Below, piece after piece: positions 39,653-50,969 of a DNA stretch of 64,000 nucleotides. Every line of letters begins with the position of its first letter. Within the stretch, counting starts at the first letter, position 1. Both the position numbers and the translations under genes were made by a program. The notes under the pieces were generated by a model. It was not told where the DNA came from and searched no databases. It saw only the letters and a list, made by a program, of their open reading frames with translations. Origin of the DNA: Pigmentiphaga litoralis (GTDB lineage Bacteria > Pseudomonadota > Gammaproteobacteria > Burkholderiales > Burkholderiaceae_B). The DNA lies in NCBI RefSeq assembly GCF_013408655.1, contig NZ_JACCBP010000001.1, positions 496,001-560,000 on the forward strand, read 5' to 3'.

Positions 39653-40399
39653 ATGACGGTAGAGAACAACGCATCGGGCAATTCCAAGCCAGGCGCCTAC
39701 AAACGAGTACTGCTCAAGCTTTCCGGCGAAGCGCTGATGGGTGACGACGCGTTCGGTATCAATCGCGCCACCATCAATCGCATGGTCGAAGAAATCGTCG
39801 AAGTCTGCGCCATGGGCGTGGAACTCGCACTGGTCATCGGCGGCGGCAACATCTTCCGCGGCGTTGCTCCCGGCGCCCAGGGAATGGACCGCGCCACGGC
39901 GGACTACATGGGCATGATGGCCACCATCATGAACTCGCTGGCCCTGCAGGACGCGCTCAAGCGTCGCGGTGTCGACGCGCGTGTGCAATCCGCGCTCAAC
40001 ATCGAACAGGTCGTCGAGCCCTACATCCGCCCCAAAGCCCTGCGTTACCTCGAAGAAGGCAAGGTCGTCATCTTCGCTGCCGGTACCGGCAACCCCTTCT
40101 TCACCACCGATACGGCCGCCGCCCTGCGCGGCGCCGAAATCGGTGCCGAAGTCGTATTGAAAGCCACCAAGGTCGATGGCATCTACTCGGCGGATCCCAA
40201 GAAGGATCCGAACGCCACGCGCTACAGCCGCATCACGTTCGACGAGGCCATCACCAAGCGCCTGGAAGTCATGGACGCGACGGCCTTTGCGCTGTGCCGC
40301 GACCAGAAGCTGCCGATCAAGGTATTTTCGATCAACAAACCCGGTGCCCTGAAGCGCGTCCTGTTGGGCGACGATGAAGGCACGCTGGTTCACGTCTGA
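39653..40399 (+). CDS. pyrH: UMP kinase PyrH
   Basis: Hexameric amino-acid-kinase-fold enzyme making UDP from [17 protein letters not shown] near the start, [28 protein letters not shown] and [17 protein letters not shown] are all intact. ATG 39653 is chosen for its gggag Shine-Dalgarno, giving 248 residues; a frame extension to 39626 is less plausible. The order tsf-pyrH-frr is conserved across proteobacteria. Confidence 0.97.
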   Translation: MTVENNASGNSKPGAYKRVLLKLSGEALMGDDAFGINRATINRMVEEIVEVCAMGVELALVIGGGNIFRGVAPGAQGMDRATADYMGMMATIMNSLALQDALKRRGVDARVQSALNIEQVVEPYIRPKALRYLEEGKVVIFAAGTGNPFFTTDTAAALRGAEIGAEVVLKATKVDGIYSADPKKDPNATRYSRITFDEAITKRLEVMDATAFALCRDQKLPIKVFSINKPGALKRVLLGDDEGTLVHV

Positions 40400-40427
40400 T
40401 CGACCGCACCACTATTAGGAGACCCTC

Positions 40428-40988
40428 ATGAGTGCATCCGACGTCAAGAAAAACGCCGACACGAAAATGGGCAAGTCCGTCGAGAACCTGAAGCTCGATC
40501 TGGCAAAGATTCGTACGGGCCGCGCCCACGCCGGCATCCTGGACCACGTCCAGGTCGATTACTATGGCTCGCTGGTGCCGCTGAGCCAGGTGGCCAGCGT
40601 GTCCCTGTTCGACGCCCGCACGATTAACGTTCAGCCCTGGGAAAAGAAGATGGGCCCGGTCATCGAGAAAGCGATTCGCGACTCCGACCTCGGCCTGAAC
40701 CCCCAAGGCATGGGCGACACGATCCGCGTCCCGACCCCGGCACTGACCGAAGAACGCCGCCGCGAACTGTCGAAGGTCGCGAAGGGCGAGGGCGAAGACG
40801 CCAAGGTTGCCGTCCGCAACCTGCGCCGCGACGCAAACGAGCAACTGAAGAAGCTCGTCAAGGACAAGGCCATCTCCGAAGACGAAGAGCGCCGTGCCCA
40901 GGACGAGATCCAGAAGCTGACCGACCGTTATGTCGCCGACATCGACAAACTCGTGCAGCAGAAAGAAACCGACATCATGACGGTTTGA
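40428..40988 (+). CDS. frr: Ribosome recycling factor
   Basis: Works with EF-G to split ribosomes after termination. [28 protein letters not shown], the P-W motif in NVQPWEKKM and the C-terminal helix with [18 protein letters not shown] are typical. 186 residues, the usual length. aggaga precedes ATG 40428. Confidence 0.98.
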   Translation: MSASDVKKNADTKMGKSVENLKLDLAKIRTGRAHAGILDHVQVDYYGSLVPLSQVASVSLFDARTINVQPWEKKMGPVIEKAIRDSDLGLNPQGMGDTIRVPTPALTEERRRELSKVAKGEGEDAKVAVRNLRRDANEQLKKLVKDKAISEDEERRAQDEIQKLTDRYVADIDKLVQQKETDIMTV

Positions 40989-41020
40989 GGGGTCGATTTC
41001 ATTTCTAAGGTTTATCGGTC

Positions 41021-41812
41021 ATGGTCCTGAGTTCGACCCTGGGCATCCCCGCGACGGACAACGTGCCGCGGCACGTTGCGATCATCATGGACGGAAACGG
41101 ACGCTGGGCAACCCGCCGTTTCCTGCCCCGTTTCGCGGGCCACAAGAAGGGTGTGGACGCCGTCAGGAACATTGTCGAAGCCTGCGTCGACCGGGGTATC
41201 AAATACCTCACGCTGTTTGCCTTCAGCTCCGAAAACTGGCGTCGTCCTCCGGACGAAGTCTCGCTGCTGATGCGCCTTTTCATGCACGCGCTCGAACGCG
41301 AAGTCACCAAGCTGCACCGCAACGGCATCCGCCTGCGTGTGGTCGGTGACATCAGCGCCTTCGAGCCGCGGCTGCAGGAACTGGTGCGCGACGTCGAAGC
41401 GCGCACTGCCAACAATGACGTGCTGACCCTGTCGGTCGCTGCCAACTACGGCGGCCGCTGGGACATCCTGCAGGCCACGCGCCGTCTGCTGGCCGAGCGG
41501 CCCGAACTTGCGGCCCAGCCGGACCTGATCGACGAATCCATGCTGTCGTCCTACCTGGCGATGGCTTATGCGCCCGAGCCCGACCTGTTCATCCGGACCG
41601 GCGGCGAAAAGCGCATTTCCAATTTCCTGATCTGGCAGCTTGCCTACACCGAGCTGTATTTCACCGACTGCTTCTGGCCGGATTTCGACGCCGCCCAGCT
41701 CGATCTGGCCTGCCAGTCCTACCAGGGACGGGAACGGCGATTCGGCCGCACCAGCGCCCAGATCCAACAACCTGAAGTGCAGGCCGCCACGCGGCAGCCC
41801 GCCGATCACTGA
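41021..41812 (+). CDS. uppS: Undecaprenyl diphosphate synthase
   Basis: cis-Prenyltransferase that makes the C55 carrier for peptidoglycan and O-antigen. The catalytic Asp24 is in [39 protein letters not shown] and the C-terminal [19 protein letters not shown] are present. 263 residues. The frr-uppS gap is 32 bases and uppS-cdsA is 6, so all are cotranscribed. Confidence 0.97.
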   Translation: MVLSSTLGIPATDNVPRHVAIIMDGNGRWATRRFLPRFAGHKKGVDAVRNIVEACVDRGIKYLTLFAFSSENWRRPPDEVSLLMRLFMHALEREVTKLHRNGIRLRVVGDISAFEPRLQELVRDVEARTANNDVLTLSVAANYGGRWDILQATRRLLAERPELAAQPDLIDESMLSSYLAMAYAPEPDLFIRTGGEKRISNFLIWQLAYTELYFTDCFWPDFDAAQLDLACQSYQGRERRFGRTSAQIQQPEVQAATRQPADH

Positions 41813-41818
41813 GGTCGC

Positions 41819-42667
41819 ATGCTCGGACAACGCGTCATCACCGCCGTAGTGCTCCTGATCATTCTCGCGGCGGCGCTGGCCGTTCCCAGTCCGCTGCCGT
41901 TCCACGTCCTGATGGCCCTGTTCGTGTCGGCGGCGTTGTGGGAGTGGTGGCGTCTGACGCTGGGCCGCCCGCACGGGGCCGTCGACAAGGCGGGGGTGGG
42001 TCCCGAAGTCATCGCCGCCGTGGTGCTGGGTGTCGTGCTGATCGGCTGGCAGGCGGCCACATCGGTTGCCTGGACCGCGCCATCCACCGGGTGGCTGACG
42101 CTGTGGAGCGTGCTGTCGCTGATCTGGCTCCTGATCATCGTGCCGTCGCTGTTCCGTGCCGACGCCAAGGCGCCTGCGCGCAACCTGATGCTGACGGTGT
42201 TCGCCCCGTTTGCGCTGGTTGCAGCCTGGGGCGCCCTGATGGCCGCCCATGCGCGCGGCGTCACGTTCCTGCTGACCCTGCTTGCCGTCGTGTGGGTGGC
42301 CGATATCGCCGCCTACTTTACCGGCAAGGCGCTGGGCAAACGCAAGCTGGCCCCGCACATCAGCCCGGGCAAGACCCTGGAAGGCGCGATGGGCGGCATT
42401 GCCGGCGTGATCGTTTTCGTGGTGATCTGCACGTTCTTCCCGTCCACCTTTGGCGCGGCCCTGGCGGCCCGCTGGACGCTGGCCGGCGCCATCGTCATTG
42501 CCTTGCTGCTGGCCTGCCTCTCGATCGCCGGCGACCTCTTCGAATCGCTGCTCAAGCGCAGGGCAGGGTACAAGGATTCCAGCAACCTGTTGCCTGGCCA
42601 CGGCGGCGTCTTTGACCGTATCGACGCGTTGATCCCGGTACTGCCGCTGGCCCTGCTGCTGTCATGA
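41819..42667 (+). CDS. cdsA: Phosphatidate cytidylyltransferase
   Basis: Integral inner-membrane enzyme making CDP-diacylglycerol. About eight hydrophobic segments and the CdsA signature near the C-terminus ([20 protein letters not shown] then [13 protein letters not shown]). 282 residues, near E. coli CdsA (285). The last four bases (ATGA) start dxr. Confidence 0.95.
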   Translation: MLGQRVITAVVLLIILAAALAVPSPLPFHVLMALFVSAALWEWWRLTLGRPHGAVDKAGVGPEVIAAVVLGVVLIGWQAATSVAWTAPSTGWLTLWSVLSLIWLLIIVPSLFRADAKAPARNLMLTVFAPFALVAAWGALMAAHARGVTFLLTLLAVVWVADIAAYFTGKALGKRKLAPHISPGKTLEGAMGGIAGVIVFVVICTFFPSTFGAALAARWTLAGAIVIALLLACLSIAGDLFESLLKRRAGYKDSSNLLPGHGGVFDRIDALIPVLPLALLLS

Positions 42668-43881
42668 CGCTCCGTTCCGTTACCGTCCTGGGGGCGACCG
42701 GTTCGATCGGCGTCAGCACGCTGGACGTCATCGCTCGCCACCCTGACCTGTACCGGGTGCATGCCCTGACCGCGTACCAGCGGATGGACAAGCTGGCTGA
42801 ACAGGCCAAGGTGTTCCGCCCTGCCGTAGTCGTGGTGCCCGATGCAGCAGCCCGCGAACGTTTCCTGACCGCGTGGGGTGAGGCCGGCAAGGCCCCCGAC
42901 GTGCATGTGGGCGACGCAGCGCTGGCCGAGATTGCCGCCGATCCGGGCAGCGATACGGTCATGGCCGCGATCGTGGGCGCCGCCGGGCTGCCGGGCGCCC
43001 TGGCGGCGGCGCGCGCCGGCAAGCGGGTGCTGCTGGCCAACAAGGAAGCCCTGGTGGTGGCAGGCGGCCTGTTCATGGACGCGATCCGTGACAATGGCGC
43101 CGAACTGCTGCCGATCGACAGCGAGCACAACGCGATTTTCCAATGCCTGCCGCACCACGGCCGGGCAGGTGCGCCGACGTCACCCGAAAAGTCTGTTCGC
43201 AAGCTGATCCTGACGGCGTCGGGCGGCCCGTTCCGCAACCGGACGCTGCAGGAACTGCGCGACGTGACACCCGCGCAGGCCTGCGCGCACCCGAACTGGT
43301 CCATGGGCCGCAAGATTTCGGTCGACTCGGCCACCATGCTGAACAAGGGCCTGGAAGTGATCGAGGCGCACTGGCTGTTCGCGATGCCGCCCGAACGCAT
43401 CAAGGTACTGGTGCACCCACAAAGCATGATCCATTCGATGGTCGAATACGACGACGGCTCCGTGCTGGCGCAATTGGGAAATCCTGACATGCGCACGCCG
43501 ATCGCCTACGGGCTGGCGTTTCCCGACCGGATCGACGCCGGCGTCGGCTCGCTGGACCTGGCCCGTATCGGCCGGCTGGACTTCGAAGAGCCCGATCTGC
43601 CGCGGTTTCCATGCTTGCGCCTGGCGTTCGAAGCCCTGGCAGCCGGGCAGACGGCCTGTATTGCGCTCAATGCTGCCAACGAGGTCGCGGTCGAAGCCTT
43701 CCTGTGCGACAAATTGGCCTACATGGACATTGCCAACGTGATCGAGTCGGTGCTTAATGGGCGGGCCGCCGCGGCATCGCACGTCGACCTCAACACGCTG
43801 GACGGTCTGCTGGCCTTCGACGCCGACGTCCGCCGCTGGACCCAGGACGAACTTGTCCGGTTGAGCCCTGTCCATCCCTAG
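42664..43881 (+). CDS. dxr: 1-deoxy-D-xylulose 5-phosphate reductoisomerase
   Basis: Second enzyme of the MEP pathway; with ispD and ispF in this window it shows a MEP-type isoprenoid route. NADPH-binding [42 protein letters not shown] and the catalytic [22 protein letters not shown] region are intact. 405 residues, close to E. coli (398). Overlaps cdsA by four bases. Confidence 0.97.
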   Translation: MTLRSVTVLGATGSIGVSTLDVIARHPDLYRVHALTAYQRMDKLAEQAKVFRPAVVVVPDAAARERFLTAWGEAGKAPDVHVGDAALAEIAADPGSDTVMAAIVGAAGLPGALAAARAGKRVLLANKEALVVAGGLFMDAIRDNGAELLPIDSEHNAIFQCLPHHGRAGAPTSPEKSVRKLILTASGGPFRNRTLQELRDVTPAQACAHPNWSMGRKISVDSATMLNKGLEVIEAHWLFAMPPERIKVLVHPQSMIHSMVEYDDGSVLAQLGNPDMRTPIAYGLAFPDRIDAGVGSLDLARIGRLDFEEPDLPRFPCLRLAFEALAAGQTACIALNAANEVAVEAFLCDKLAYMDIANVIESVLNGRAAAASHVDLNTLDGLLAFDADVRRWTQDELVRLSPVHP

Positions 43882-43907
43882 CACCTCCCTACGACCTTCC
43901 GTACGAC

Positions 43908-43931
43908 CTCCAGCACTACCTCCAGCACTAC
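43908..43931 (+). repeat. Tandem 12-bp duplication ahead of rseP
   Basis: Two identical copies of ctccagcactac, preceded by related but diverged tacgacctt/tacgacctc units. It fills most of the 80-base dxr-rseP gap and ends 30 bases before the rseP start. Confidence 0.88.
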
Positions 43932-43961
43932 CTCCTGTCGTTACCTCATTCGGGAATTCCC

Positions 43962-45299
43962 ATGCTGCTCACCTTGGCGGCTTTCGCGCTAGCCCTTGGC
44001 ATTCTTGTCGTGATCCACGAAATGGGTCACTACCTGGTCGCCCGCGCCTGCGGCGTCCGCATCCTGCGTTTCTCGGTCGGTTTCGGCAAGGTCCTGTTCC
44101 GCCGTACGGACCGTCGCGGCACGGAATGGGCGCTGTCGGCCATTCCGCTGGGCGGCTACGTCAAGATGCTGGATGAACGCGAAGGCGACGTGCCCGCATC
44201 GCAGCGCCACGAAGCCTTCAACGCCAAGCCGGTCAGCAACCGGATCGCCATCGTTGCGGCGGGGCCCATCTTCAACCTCGTGCTGGCAGCGCTGCTGTAC
44301 GCGTCGCTGAACATGATCGGCATCAAGGAACCGGCGCCTATCCTGGGTGCGCCCGCCGCCAATTCGGCCGCCGCAAAAGCAGGCATTTCGGCCGGCGACC
44401 GCATCACGGCCATCGACGGTTCGCCCGTGGCATCCTGGGGCGACGCGCGCTGGGTGCTGCTCAAGCGCCTGACCGACAAGGAATCCGCCGACATCACCGT
44501 CAAGACCGCCAGTGGCGCCGAAGCCGTCCGCGTCATGGATTTCGGGCGGGTCGCGCTCGACGACATGGAAGGCGACGTGCTGGGCCGGGAAGGGCTCGCC
44601 CTGACCAGCCCGCGCCCGATCATCCGGGCCGTGGTCGACGGCAGCGCCGCGGCCGACGCCGGTTTGCTGGCGGGCGACCGCGTGGTGGGCGTGGCCGACA
44701 AGCGCGACCCGTCGGCTACCGAATTCATCCAGACCATCCAGCAATACCCGGGCCGCACCCTGCCGATCGCCATCGTGCGCGACGGCGTGCCCATGACGCT
44801 GAATGTCATGCCGCGCGCCGAAACGCCGGCCGGCGCCACCGCGCCAGTCGGCCGGGTGGGCGCCCAGATCGGCGGCGACGTCGAACTGATCACCATGCGC
44901 TACGGCCCGATCGACAGCCTGGTCATGGGCGCACAAAAGACCGCCGAAGTCTCGTGGTTCTCGTTGCGGATGCTTGGCAAGATGCTTACCGGCAACGTGT
45001 CCTTACGCAACCTGAGCGGACCGGTTACCATCGCCGACTATGCCGGGCAAACCGCAAGGATCGGGCTGGAAGCGTATATTGCGTTCCTTGCCTTGGTCAG
45101 CGTAAGCCTGGGCGTACTGAATCTGTTGCCCATCCCCATGCTCGACGGTGGGCACCTGCTGTATTATCTCGTCGAGATCGTGAAGGGCAGCCCCCCTCCA
45201 GAGCGCTGGATGGAAATCGGGCAACGTGCCGGATTGAGCATCCTGATGGTGCTCATGGCGGTCGCCTTGTTCAACGATTTTTCGCGCCTACTGACATAG
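43962..45299 (+). CDS. rseP: RIP metalloprotease RseP
   Basis: Site-2 intramembrane zinc protease that releases sigma-E by cutting RseA, and removes remnant signal peptides. The zinc motif is HEMGH (His19, Glu20, His23) in the first membrane helix; two PDZ domains follow (about 120-200 and 205-285), and the third zinc ligand region is LLPIPMLDGGHL. 445 residues, near E. coli RseP (450). Located upstream of bamA as in most proteobacteria. Confidence 0.97.
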   Translation: MLLTLAAFALALGILVVIHEMGHYLVARACGVRILRFSVGFGKVLFRRTDRRGTEWALSAIPLGGYVKMLDEREGDVPASQRHEAFNAKPVSNRIAIVAAGPIFNLVLAALLYASLNMIGIKEPAPILGAPAANSAAAKAGISAGDRITAIDGSPVASWGDARWVLLKRLTDKESADITVKTASGAEAVRVMDFGRVALDDMEGDVLGREGLALTSPRPIIRAVVDGSAAADAGLLAGDRVVGVADKRDPSATEFIQTIQQYPGRTLPIAIVRDGVPMTLNVMPRAETPAGATAPVGRVGAQIGGDVELITMRYGPIDSLVMGAQKTAEVSWFSLRMLGKMLTGNVSLRNLSGPVTIADYAGQTARIGLEAYIAFLALVSVSLGVLNLLPIPMLDGGHLLYYLVEIVKGSPPPERWMEIGQRAGLSILMVLMAVALFNDFSRLLT

Positions 45300-45427
45300 G
45301 ATTGAATGAGCGTAGTCCTCAGCACCCTGGGTGCCCAGCGCAGCGTCGGCCTGTTTCGACGTTGCCGCTGCCGTCTTACGCCATGTGCATTTCCTATCTG
45401 TTATCCATCAGAAACCCGGGATTACGA

Positions 45428-47722
45428 ATGACTCACCGCGCCCGGCGCTTGCCGCGTCTGCTCACCTTTTTGCTGGCCATGTCCGTGGCCCCTCTTGCCA
45501 ACGCTTTCGATACCTTTGTCGTCCGCGACATCCGCGTGGAAGGTATCCAGCGGACCGAGGCGGGCACCGTGTTCGGTTACCTGCCGGTCAAGGTCGGCGA
45601 CACGTTCTCGCAAGACCAGGCAACCCAGGCCATCCGGGCATTGTTCGGCACCGGGTTTTTCCGTGATGTGAAGATCGAAGTCGAAAACGACGTCGTGGTG
45701 GTCGTGGTGGACGAACGTCCGGCCATCGCCTCCATCGACTTCAACGGCATGCGCGAATTCGAAGCGGTCAACGTGCGCAAGTCGCTGGCCGAAGTCGGCT
45801 TTGCCGAAGCCCGCATCTTCGATCGTGCGCTGCTCGAACGCGCCGAACAGGAACTGAAGCGTCAGTACCTGGCTCGCGGCAAGTACTCGGTCGAAATCGT
45901 CCCGACGATCACCCCGCTCGAACGCAATCGTGTGGGCATCACCTTCGACGTGTTCGAAGGCGACGTGGCCCACATTGCCGGCATCAAGATCATTGGCGCC
46001 AAGGCCATTCCGGAAAAAGAGCTGCTCAAGATGCTGCAGCTGTCCACCCCGGGCTGGCTGACCTGGTACACAAAGGCCGATCAGTACTCGCGCCAGAAGC
46101 TGCAGGGCGACATCGAAGCGCTGCGCTCGTACTACATGAACCGCGGCTACCTGGAATTCAACGTGGATTCGCCGCAGGTCACGATTTCGCCGGACCGCAA
46201 GGATATTTTCATCACCTTGTCGATCACCGAAGGCGAGAAGTACACCGTCAGCGACGTGAAACTGTCGGGCGAATTGCTCGGCCTGGATGACGACCTGCGC
46301 AAGCTCATTACCGTCAAGCCGGAAGAAACCTTCTCGGCCGAAAAGGTCAATGCGTCCAGCAAGGCGATCACCGATTACCTGGGCAAGCTTGGCTACGCAT
46401 TCAGCAACGTGAACGCCAACCCGGTGGTGGACCGCGAAAACAAGCGCGCCGACCTGACTTTCTTTGTCGACCCGAACCGCCGCGTGTATGTGCGCCGCGT
46501 GAACATCGGCGGCAACACCCGCACCCGCGACGTGGTCATCCGCCGCGAAATGCGCCAGTTCGAAAGCGCCTGGTACGACGCCACCAAGATCCAGCTGTCG
46601 CGCGACCGCGTCGACCGCCTGGGCTATTTCCAGAACATCAACATCGAAACGCCGCCGGTGCCGGGCACGCCCGACCAGATCGACGTGAACGTGACGGTGC
46701 AGGAAAAGCCGACCGGCATGATCAACCTCGGTGCCGGCTTCTCCAGTACCGACAAGGTGGTGCTGTCGGCCGGCGTGAGCCAGGACAACATCTTCGGTAG
46801 CGGCACGACCGCCGGTATCGAGCTGAACACCGGCAAGACCTACCGCACCATCGCCATCAGCCAGACCAACCCGTACTTCACGCAAGACGGTATCAGCCGG
46901 TCGACCAGCCTGTACTACCGCACGCTGCGTCCGCTGGCGATCAACCGCGGCGATTACCGTATCCAGACCATGGGCGCGGGTATCACGTTCGGCGTGCCGT
47001 TCACCGAAACGCAGCGCGTGTTCTTCGGCACCACGTTCGAAGCCAACGACATCACCACGTACGACAACAGCCCGCAGCGTTACCTGGACTACGTCAGCGC
47101 CTTCGGTCCGCGAAGCAACGCCGTGATCTTCTCGGTGGGCTGGAGCAACGACCGCCGCGACAGCGCCCTGGCGCCTACGCGGGGCACGTACCAGCGCGCA
47201 GCGGCCGAAAGCTCGCTGTTCGGCGACCTGCGCTACTACAAGGCCAGCTACCAGCACCAATACTTCTGGCCGATCACGCGTGACTTCACGCTGGCCCTGA
47301 ACGGGCAGGTCGACTACGGCAAGGGCTTCGGCGGCAAGCCGTACCCGCTGCTGAAGAACCTGTACGGCGGTGGTATCGGTTCGGTCCGGGGCTACGAAGG
47401 CGGCTCGCTCGGTGCGCGGGATCCGCGCTACGGCGACAGCCTGGGTGGCGCCAAGCGCGTCATCGCCAGCGCCGAACTGCAGCTGCCATTCCCTGGCACG
47501 CAGCAGGACCGCACGCTGCGCTGGTTCACCTTCGTTGATGCCGGTAACGTCTATTCGGACGAACAGAACGTCAACCTGGGCGAACTGCGCTACTCGACCG
47601 GTCTGGGTCTGAGCTGGCAGTCGCCGATCGGCCCGCTGAAGATTTCCATCGGCAAGGCGATCAACCCGAAGCCGCAGGACCGTACGCAGATGTTCCAGTT
47701 CCAGATCGGAACGGGCTTCTGA
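45428..47722 (+). CDS. bamA: Outer-membrane assembly factor BamA
   Basis: Core of the machine that folds beta-barrel proteins into the outer membrane. A signal peptide (1-26, cleaved at ANA-FDT) leads into five POTRA domains (VRDIRVEGIQRTEAGTVFGY onward to about 425), then the 16-strand barrel with VRGYEGGSLG (the conserved loop-6 VRGF/Y motif) and terminal Phe. 764 residues. ATG 45428 is chosen for the signal peptide; the frame is open far upstream, but only as an overlap with rseP. Confidence 0.97.
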   Translation: MTHRARRLPRLLTFLLAMSVAPLANAFDTFVVRDIRVEGIQRTEAGTVFGYLPVKVGDTFSQDQATQAIRALFGTGFFRDVKIEVENDVVVVVVDERPAIASIDFNGMREFEAVNVRKSLAEVGFAEARIFDRALLERAEQELKRQYLARGKYSVEIVPTITPLERNRVGITFDVFEGDVAHIAGIKIIGAKAIPEKELLKMLQLSTPGWLTWYTKADQYSRQKLQGDIEALRSYYMNRGYLEFNVDSPQVTISPDRKDIFITLSITEGEKYTVSDVKLSGELLGLDDDLRKLITVKPEETFSAEKVNASSKAITDYLGKLGYAFSNVNANPVVDRENKRADLTFFVDPNRRVYVRRVNIGGNTRTRDVVIRREMRQFESAWYDATKIQLSRDRVDRLGYFQNINIETPPVPGTPDQIDVNVTVQEKPTGMINLGAGFSSTDKVVLSAGVSQDNIFGSGTTAGIELNTGKTYRTIAISQTNPYFTQDGISRSTSLYYRTLRPLAINRGDYRIQTMGAGITFGVPFTETQRVFFGTTFEANDITTYDNSPQRYLDYVSAFGPRSNAVIFSVGWSNDRRDSALAPTRGTYQRAAAESSLFGDLRYYKASYQHQYFWPITRDFTLALNGQVDYGKGFGGKPYPLLKNLYGGGIGSVRGYEGGSLGARDPRYGDSLGGAKRVIASAELQLPFPGTQQDRTLRWFTFVDAGNVYSDEQNVNLGELRYSTGLGLSWQSPIGPLKISIGKAINPKPQDRTQMFQFQIGTGF

Positions 47723-47724
47723 TC

Positions 47725-47778
47725 ACGCCAGGGCAGAGCAGGCAGATCGGTGCGATTTGCCTGCGGTCAGGCGTTTTT
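47725..47778 (+). terminator. Terminator-like hairpin after bamA
   Basis: GCAGGCA (47738-47744) pairs exactly with TGCCTGC (47758-47764), with ACGCC/GGCGT outer arms and a following TTTTT. It lies 2 bases after the bamA stop and 90 before skp, so read-through or a separate skp promoter is needed. Confidence 0.65.
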
Positions 47779-47868
47779 GGTACAACCGTTTACTTTGGTC
47801 CTCCGCGCTTTGCGCGAGAATGGACTCGTAGTGGCAAAATATTCAATTCATTTCCGAGCGAGAGTTAA

Positions 47869-48468
47869 ATGATCCGCAAGTTTTCGACGTCTGCTAGCAG
47901 TGTGACCGCCTCATCTGCTGTCAAAGGTGCGGGCCGTCTGCTGGCAGTGTTGGTGCTATCCGGCGCCGCCGTCGGCGCGGCTCATGCCCAACAAGCGTCG
48001 GCACCGCGTGCCGCGGCTTCGGCCAACACCGGTCCGGTCAAGATCGGGTTCGTGAACACGGAACGGATTTTCCGCGACGCCGCGCCTGCGAAGGCTGCAC
48101 TGTCCAAGATGGAAGCCGATTTCAAGAAGCGCGACACCGACTTGCAGGATATCGCCGCGCGTCTGCGCACGATGTCCGAGCAGCTCGACAAGGACAGCGC
48201 CGTGTTGTCGGAATCGGATCGCAATCGCCGTCAGCGCGAACTGAGCGACCTCGACAAGGACTTCCAGCGCAAGCGCCGCGAATTCCAGGAAGACCTGAAC
48301 CAGCGCCGCAATGAAGAGCTGTCGCAAGTGCTCGAGCGCGCCAACCGCGTGATCAAGCAGATCGCCGAGCAGGAAAACTACGACCTGATCCTTCAGGAAG
48401 CGGTCGTCGTCAGCCCGCGCGTCGACATCACCGACAAGGTGCTGAGCGCATTGAACGGCGGCAAGTAA
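47869..48468 (+). CDS. skp: Periplasmic chaperone Skp/OmpH
   Basis: Trimeric chaperone that carries unfolded outer-membrane proteins through the periplasm. A long signal peptide (1-40, GAAHA-QQA), the conserved KIGFVNTERIFRDAAPAKAAL, two long coiled-coil arms (about 85-165) and the closing strand DLILQEAVVV ... DITDKVL. 199 residues. Located between bamA and lpxD as usual. Confidence 0.94.
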   Translation: MIRKFSTSASSVTASSAVKGAGRLLAVLVLSGAAVGAAHAQQASAPRAAASANTGPVKIGFVNTERIFRDAAPAKAALSKMEADFKKRDTDLQDIAARLRTMSEQLDKDSAVLSESDRNRRQRELSDLDKDFQRKRREFQEDLNQRRNEELSQVLERANRVIKQIAEQENYDLILQEAVVVSPRVDITDKVLSALNGGK

Positions 48469-48503
48469 GCGGCCCTGGCCGCTTCGAGTTGGTTGTCTAG
48501 CGC

Positions 48504-49655
48504 ATGCCTATTCTGCTCGCCCCCGCCGACGCGCCCGCGTTGGCAGAGTTGCTGGAAGCCACCGACACCTCCGGGTTGACGTGGCACCTCGAAGACCTGA
48601 CCGGGGGCGCGGCAGCTTCGACCCCGCTGGCGGATCTTCGTGTCGCCGGCATTGGCACCCTGGGCGCCGCAGGCCCCACGGAACTCGCCTTCCTGTCCAA
48701 CCCCCGGTATCAGTCCCAGCTCGACAGCACCCATGCTGGCGCTGTCATCCTGTCGCCTGCCATGGCCGACGCCCACAAGGCGTCGCTGGCGGCGTCCGGC
48801 CGCAGCGACGGGCCGCGCGCCCTGGTCGTCTGTACTGAACCCTACCTGCTGTATGCCCGTGTGGGCCAGTGGTTTGCCCGGCGCTCGCGCGCCAACGACG
48901 TGGCGGGCATTCACGCGTCTGCCGTGATTTCGCCCGACGCCGTCATTGGCGACGGCGTCACGATTGGTCCGCTGGCCGTGATCGAAGCGGGCGTCAGGAT
49001 TGGGCAGGGCGCCCGCATCGGTGCCGGCTGCATCATCGGACGGGACTGCTCGATCGGTGAAGACAGCCTGCTGCACCCCCGCGTGACCCTGTACGAACGC
49101 ATTACCGTCGGCGCGCGCGCGCTCATCCATTCCGGCGCCGTGATCGGCGCGGATGGCTTCGGCTTTGCGCCCGACTCGCACTCCGTCAAGGGCGCGTACT
49201 CCAAGATCGAACACTTTGGCGGCGTGCTGATCGGTGACGACGTCGAGATCGGCGCGAACACTACGATCGATCGCGGGGTGCTCGACGATACGGTCATCGG
49301 CAACGGGGTAAAGCTGGACGATCAGATCATGGTGGCCCACAACGTCCGGATCGGCGACCATACGGCAATCGCGGCATGTACCGGTATCGCCGGATCCACT
49401 ACCATCGGCCAACGGGTCGCCATCGGTGGCGCCGCGATGATAGGGGGCCATATCGATATTGGCGACGACGTCTTCCTGACCGCGTCGACCGTCGTGTTTT
49501 CCAATCTCGCCGCGGGCGGCCGTTATACCGGTATCATGCCGGCGGTCGAACACTCGGAGTGGGAACGGAACGCGGTCGCCATGCGCCACCTTGGCCGCAT
49601 GCAGCGACGCCTGAAGGCCCTCGAGAAGTTGTCGGCGCAAGCTGCCGACAAGTAG
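48504..49655 (+). CDS. lpxD: UDP-3-O-acylglucosamine N-acyltransferase LpxD
   Basis: Third step of lipid A synthesis: N-acylates UDP-3-O-acyl-glucosamine. An N-terminal uridine-binding domain ([10 protein letters not shown]) is followed by left-handed beta-helix hexapeptide repeats ([18 protein letters not shown] and many more), with the catalytic His in [14 protein letters not shown]-terminal helix ([15 protein letters not shown]) ends it. 383 residues, slightly longer than E. coli LpxD (341). Confidence 0.97.
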   Translation: MPILLAPADAPALAELLEATDTSGLTWHLEDLTGGAAASTPLADLRVAGIGTLGAAGPTELAFLSNPRYQSQLDSTHAGAVILSPAMADAHKASLAASGRSDGPRALVVCTEPYLLYARVGQWFARRSRANDVAGIHASAVISPDAVIGDGVTIGPLAVIEAGVRIGQGARIGAGCIIGRDCSIGEDSLLHPRVTLYERITVGARALIHSGAVIGADGFGFAPDSHSVKGAYSKIEHFGGVLIGDDVEIGANTTIDRGVLDDTVIGNGVKLDDQIMVAHNVRIGDHTAIAACTGIAGSTTIGQRVAIGGAAMIGGHIDIGDDVFLTASTVVFSNLAAGGRYTGIMPAVEHSEWERNAVAMRHLGRMQRRLKALEKLSAQAADK

Positions 49656-49704
49656 ACAGGACGCGCGGGCGGCCGCGCGGTCCGAACACACATTTGGAAT
49701 ACGT

Positions 49705-50151
49705 ATGGAAATGGACATCAAGGGTATCCTCGAGCATCTGCCTCACCGGTACCCGATGCTGCTCGTGGACAGGGTGCTGGAATGCGTCCCTGGCGAGTCG
49801 ATCATCGCGATCAAGAACGTCAGCTTCAACGAGCCCTTTTTTACTGGCCATTTCCCGCACCATCCGGTCATGCCGGGCGTGCTGATCCTGGAAGCCATGG
49901 CGCAGGCCGCGGCCATCACGTCGTTCACGGCCGCCGGCAAGAAGCCCGACGAAAAGACCGTGTACTACTTCGTCGGCATCGACGCGGCCCGCTTCAAGCG
50001 GCCCGTCGTTCCGGGCGACCAGCTGCGTATGGAACTGAAAGTGGAACGCGTGTCGCGCGGCATCGTCAAATACAAGGGCAAGGCGCTCGTGGATGGCCAG
50101 GTGGCCGCCGAAGCCGAGCTCATGTGCACCGTGCGCACCATTGATTCCTGA
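49705..50151 (+). CDS. fabZ: 3-hydroxyacyl-ACP dehydratase FabZ
   Basis: Hot-dog-fold dehydratase of fatty-acid elongation; competes with LpxA for hydroxyacyl-ACP. [13 protein letters not shown] and [20 protein letters not shown] supply the catalytic His and Glu. 148 residues. It lies between lpxD and lpxA, the standard arrangement. Confidence 0.98.
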   Translation: MEMDIKGILEHLPHRYPMLLVDRVLECVPGESIIAIKNVSFNEPFFTGHFPHHPVMPGVLILEAMAQAAAITSFTAAGKKPDEKTVYYFVGIDAARFKRPVVPGDQLRMELKVERVSRGIVKYKGKALVDGQVAAEAELMCTVRTIDS

Positions 50152-50163
50152 CCTCGGACCCAG

Positions 50164-50958
50164 ATGACAACGACCCGGATCCATCCCAGCGCCATCGTCG
50201 ATCCCGCCGCGCAACTCGATGACGGCGTGACCATCGGTGCGTTCAGCATCATCGGGCCGAATGTCCGTATCGGCGCCGGTACCGAAGTGGGACCCCACTG
50301 CGTCATCGACGGGCACACCACGATCGGCCGCGATAACCGCTTCTTTCCTTCCGGATCGATCGGTGCCGCGCCCCAGGACAAGAAGTACGCGGGCGAGCCG
50401 ACCGAACTGCGGATCGGCGACCGCAACACCATTCGTGAATGCTGCACGATCAACCTGGGCACGGTCCAGGATGGCGGCATCACCACCATTGGTGACGACA
50501 ACTGGATCATGGCCTATGTCCATGTGGCGCACGACTGCCACCTGGGCAACCGCACCACGATTGCCAATGGCACGCAGCTGGCCGGCCATGTGCACATCGG
50601 TGACTACGTCACCCTGGGCGGCATGACGGGCGTGCATCAGTTCGTCAAGATCGGCGCTCACGCCATGACCGGGGTGCACACCACGCTGCTGCAAGACCTG
50701 CCACCGTTCGTGACCTGCGCCGGCAGTCCGGCGCGGCCGGCTGGCATCAATTCGGAAGGACTGAAGCGCCGCGGATTCACGCCCGAGCAGATTGCCGGGC
50801 TGCGCGCGACTTACAAGTCCTTGTATCGTCAGGGTCTGACGCTTGAAGAAGCCAAGGAAGCCATGCGTGCACGTCAGGCTGAATCGCCCGACATGCAGGC
50901 GTCCTTGCAGACCCTGCTGGATTTTCTCGACACCGCTAGCCGCGGTATCGTTCGCTGA
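50164..50958 (+). CDS. lpxA: UDP-N-acetylglucosamine acyltransferase LpxA
   Basis: First lipid A enzyme; transfers a 3-hydroxyacyl chain to UDP-GlcNAc. Hexapeptide beta-helix ([17 protein letters not shown]-like start, [15 protein letters not shown]), catalytic His in [13 protein letters not shown], and the [21 protein letters not shown] segment. 264 residues, E. coli 262. It starts 12 bases after fabZ. Confidence 0.97.
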   Translation: MTTTRIHPSAIVDPAAQLDDGVTIGAFSIIGPNVRIGAGTEVGPHCVIDGHTTIGRDNRFFPSGSIGAAPQDKKYAGEPTELRIGDRNTIRECCTINLGTVQDGGITTIGDDNWIMAYVHVAHDCHLGNRTTIANGTQLAGHVHIGDYVTLGGMTGVHQFVKIGAHAMTGVHTTLLQDLPPFVTCAGSPARPAGINSEGLKRRGFTPEQIAGLRATYKSLYRQGLTLEEAKEAMRARQAESPDMQASLQTLLDFLDTASRGIVR

Positions 50959-50969
50959 CGGAGTCTGTG

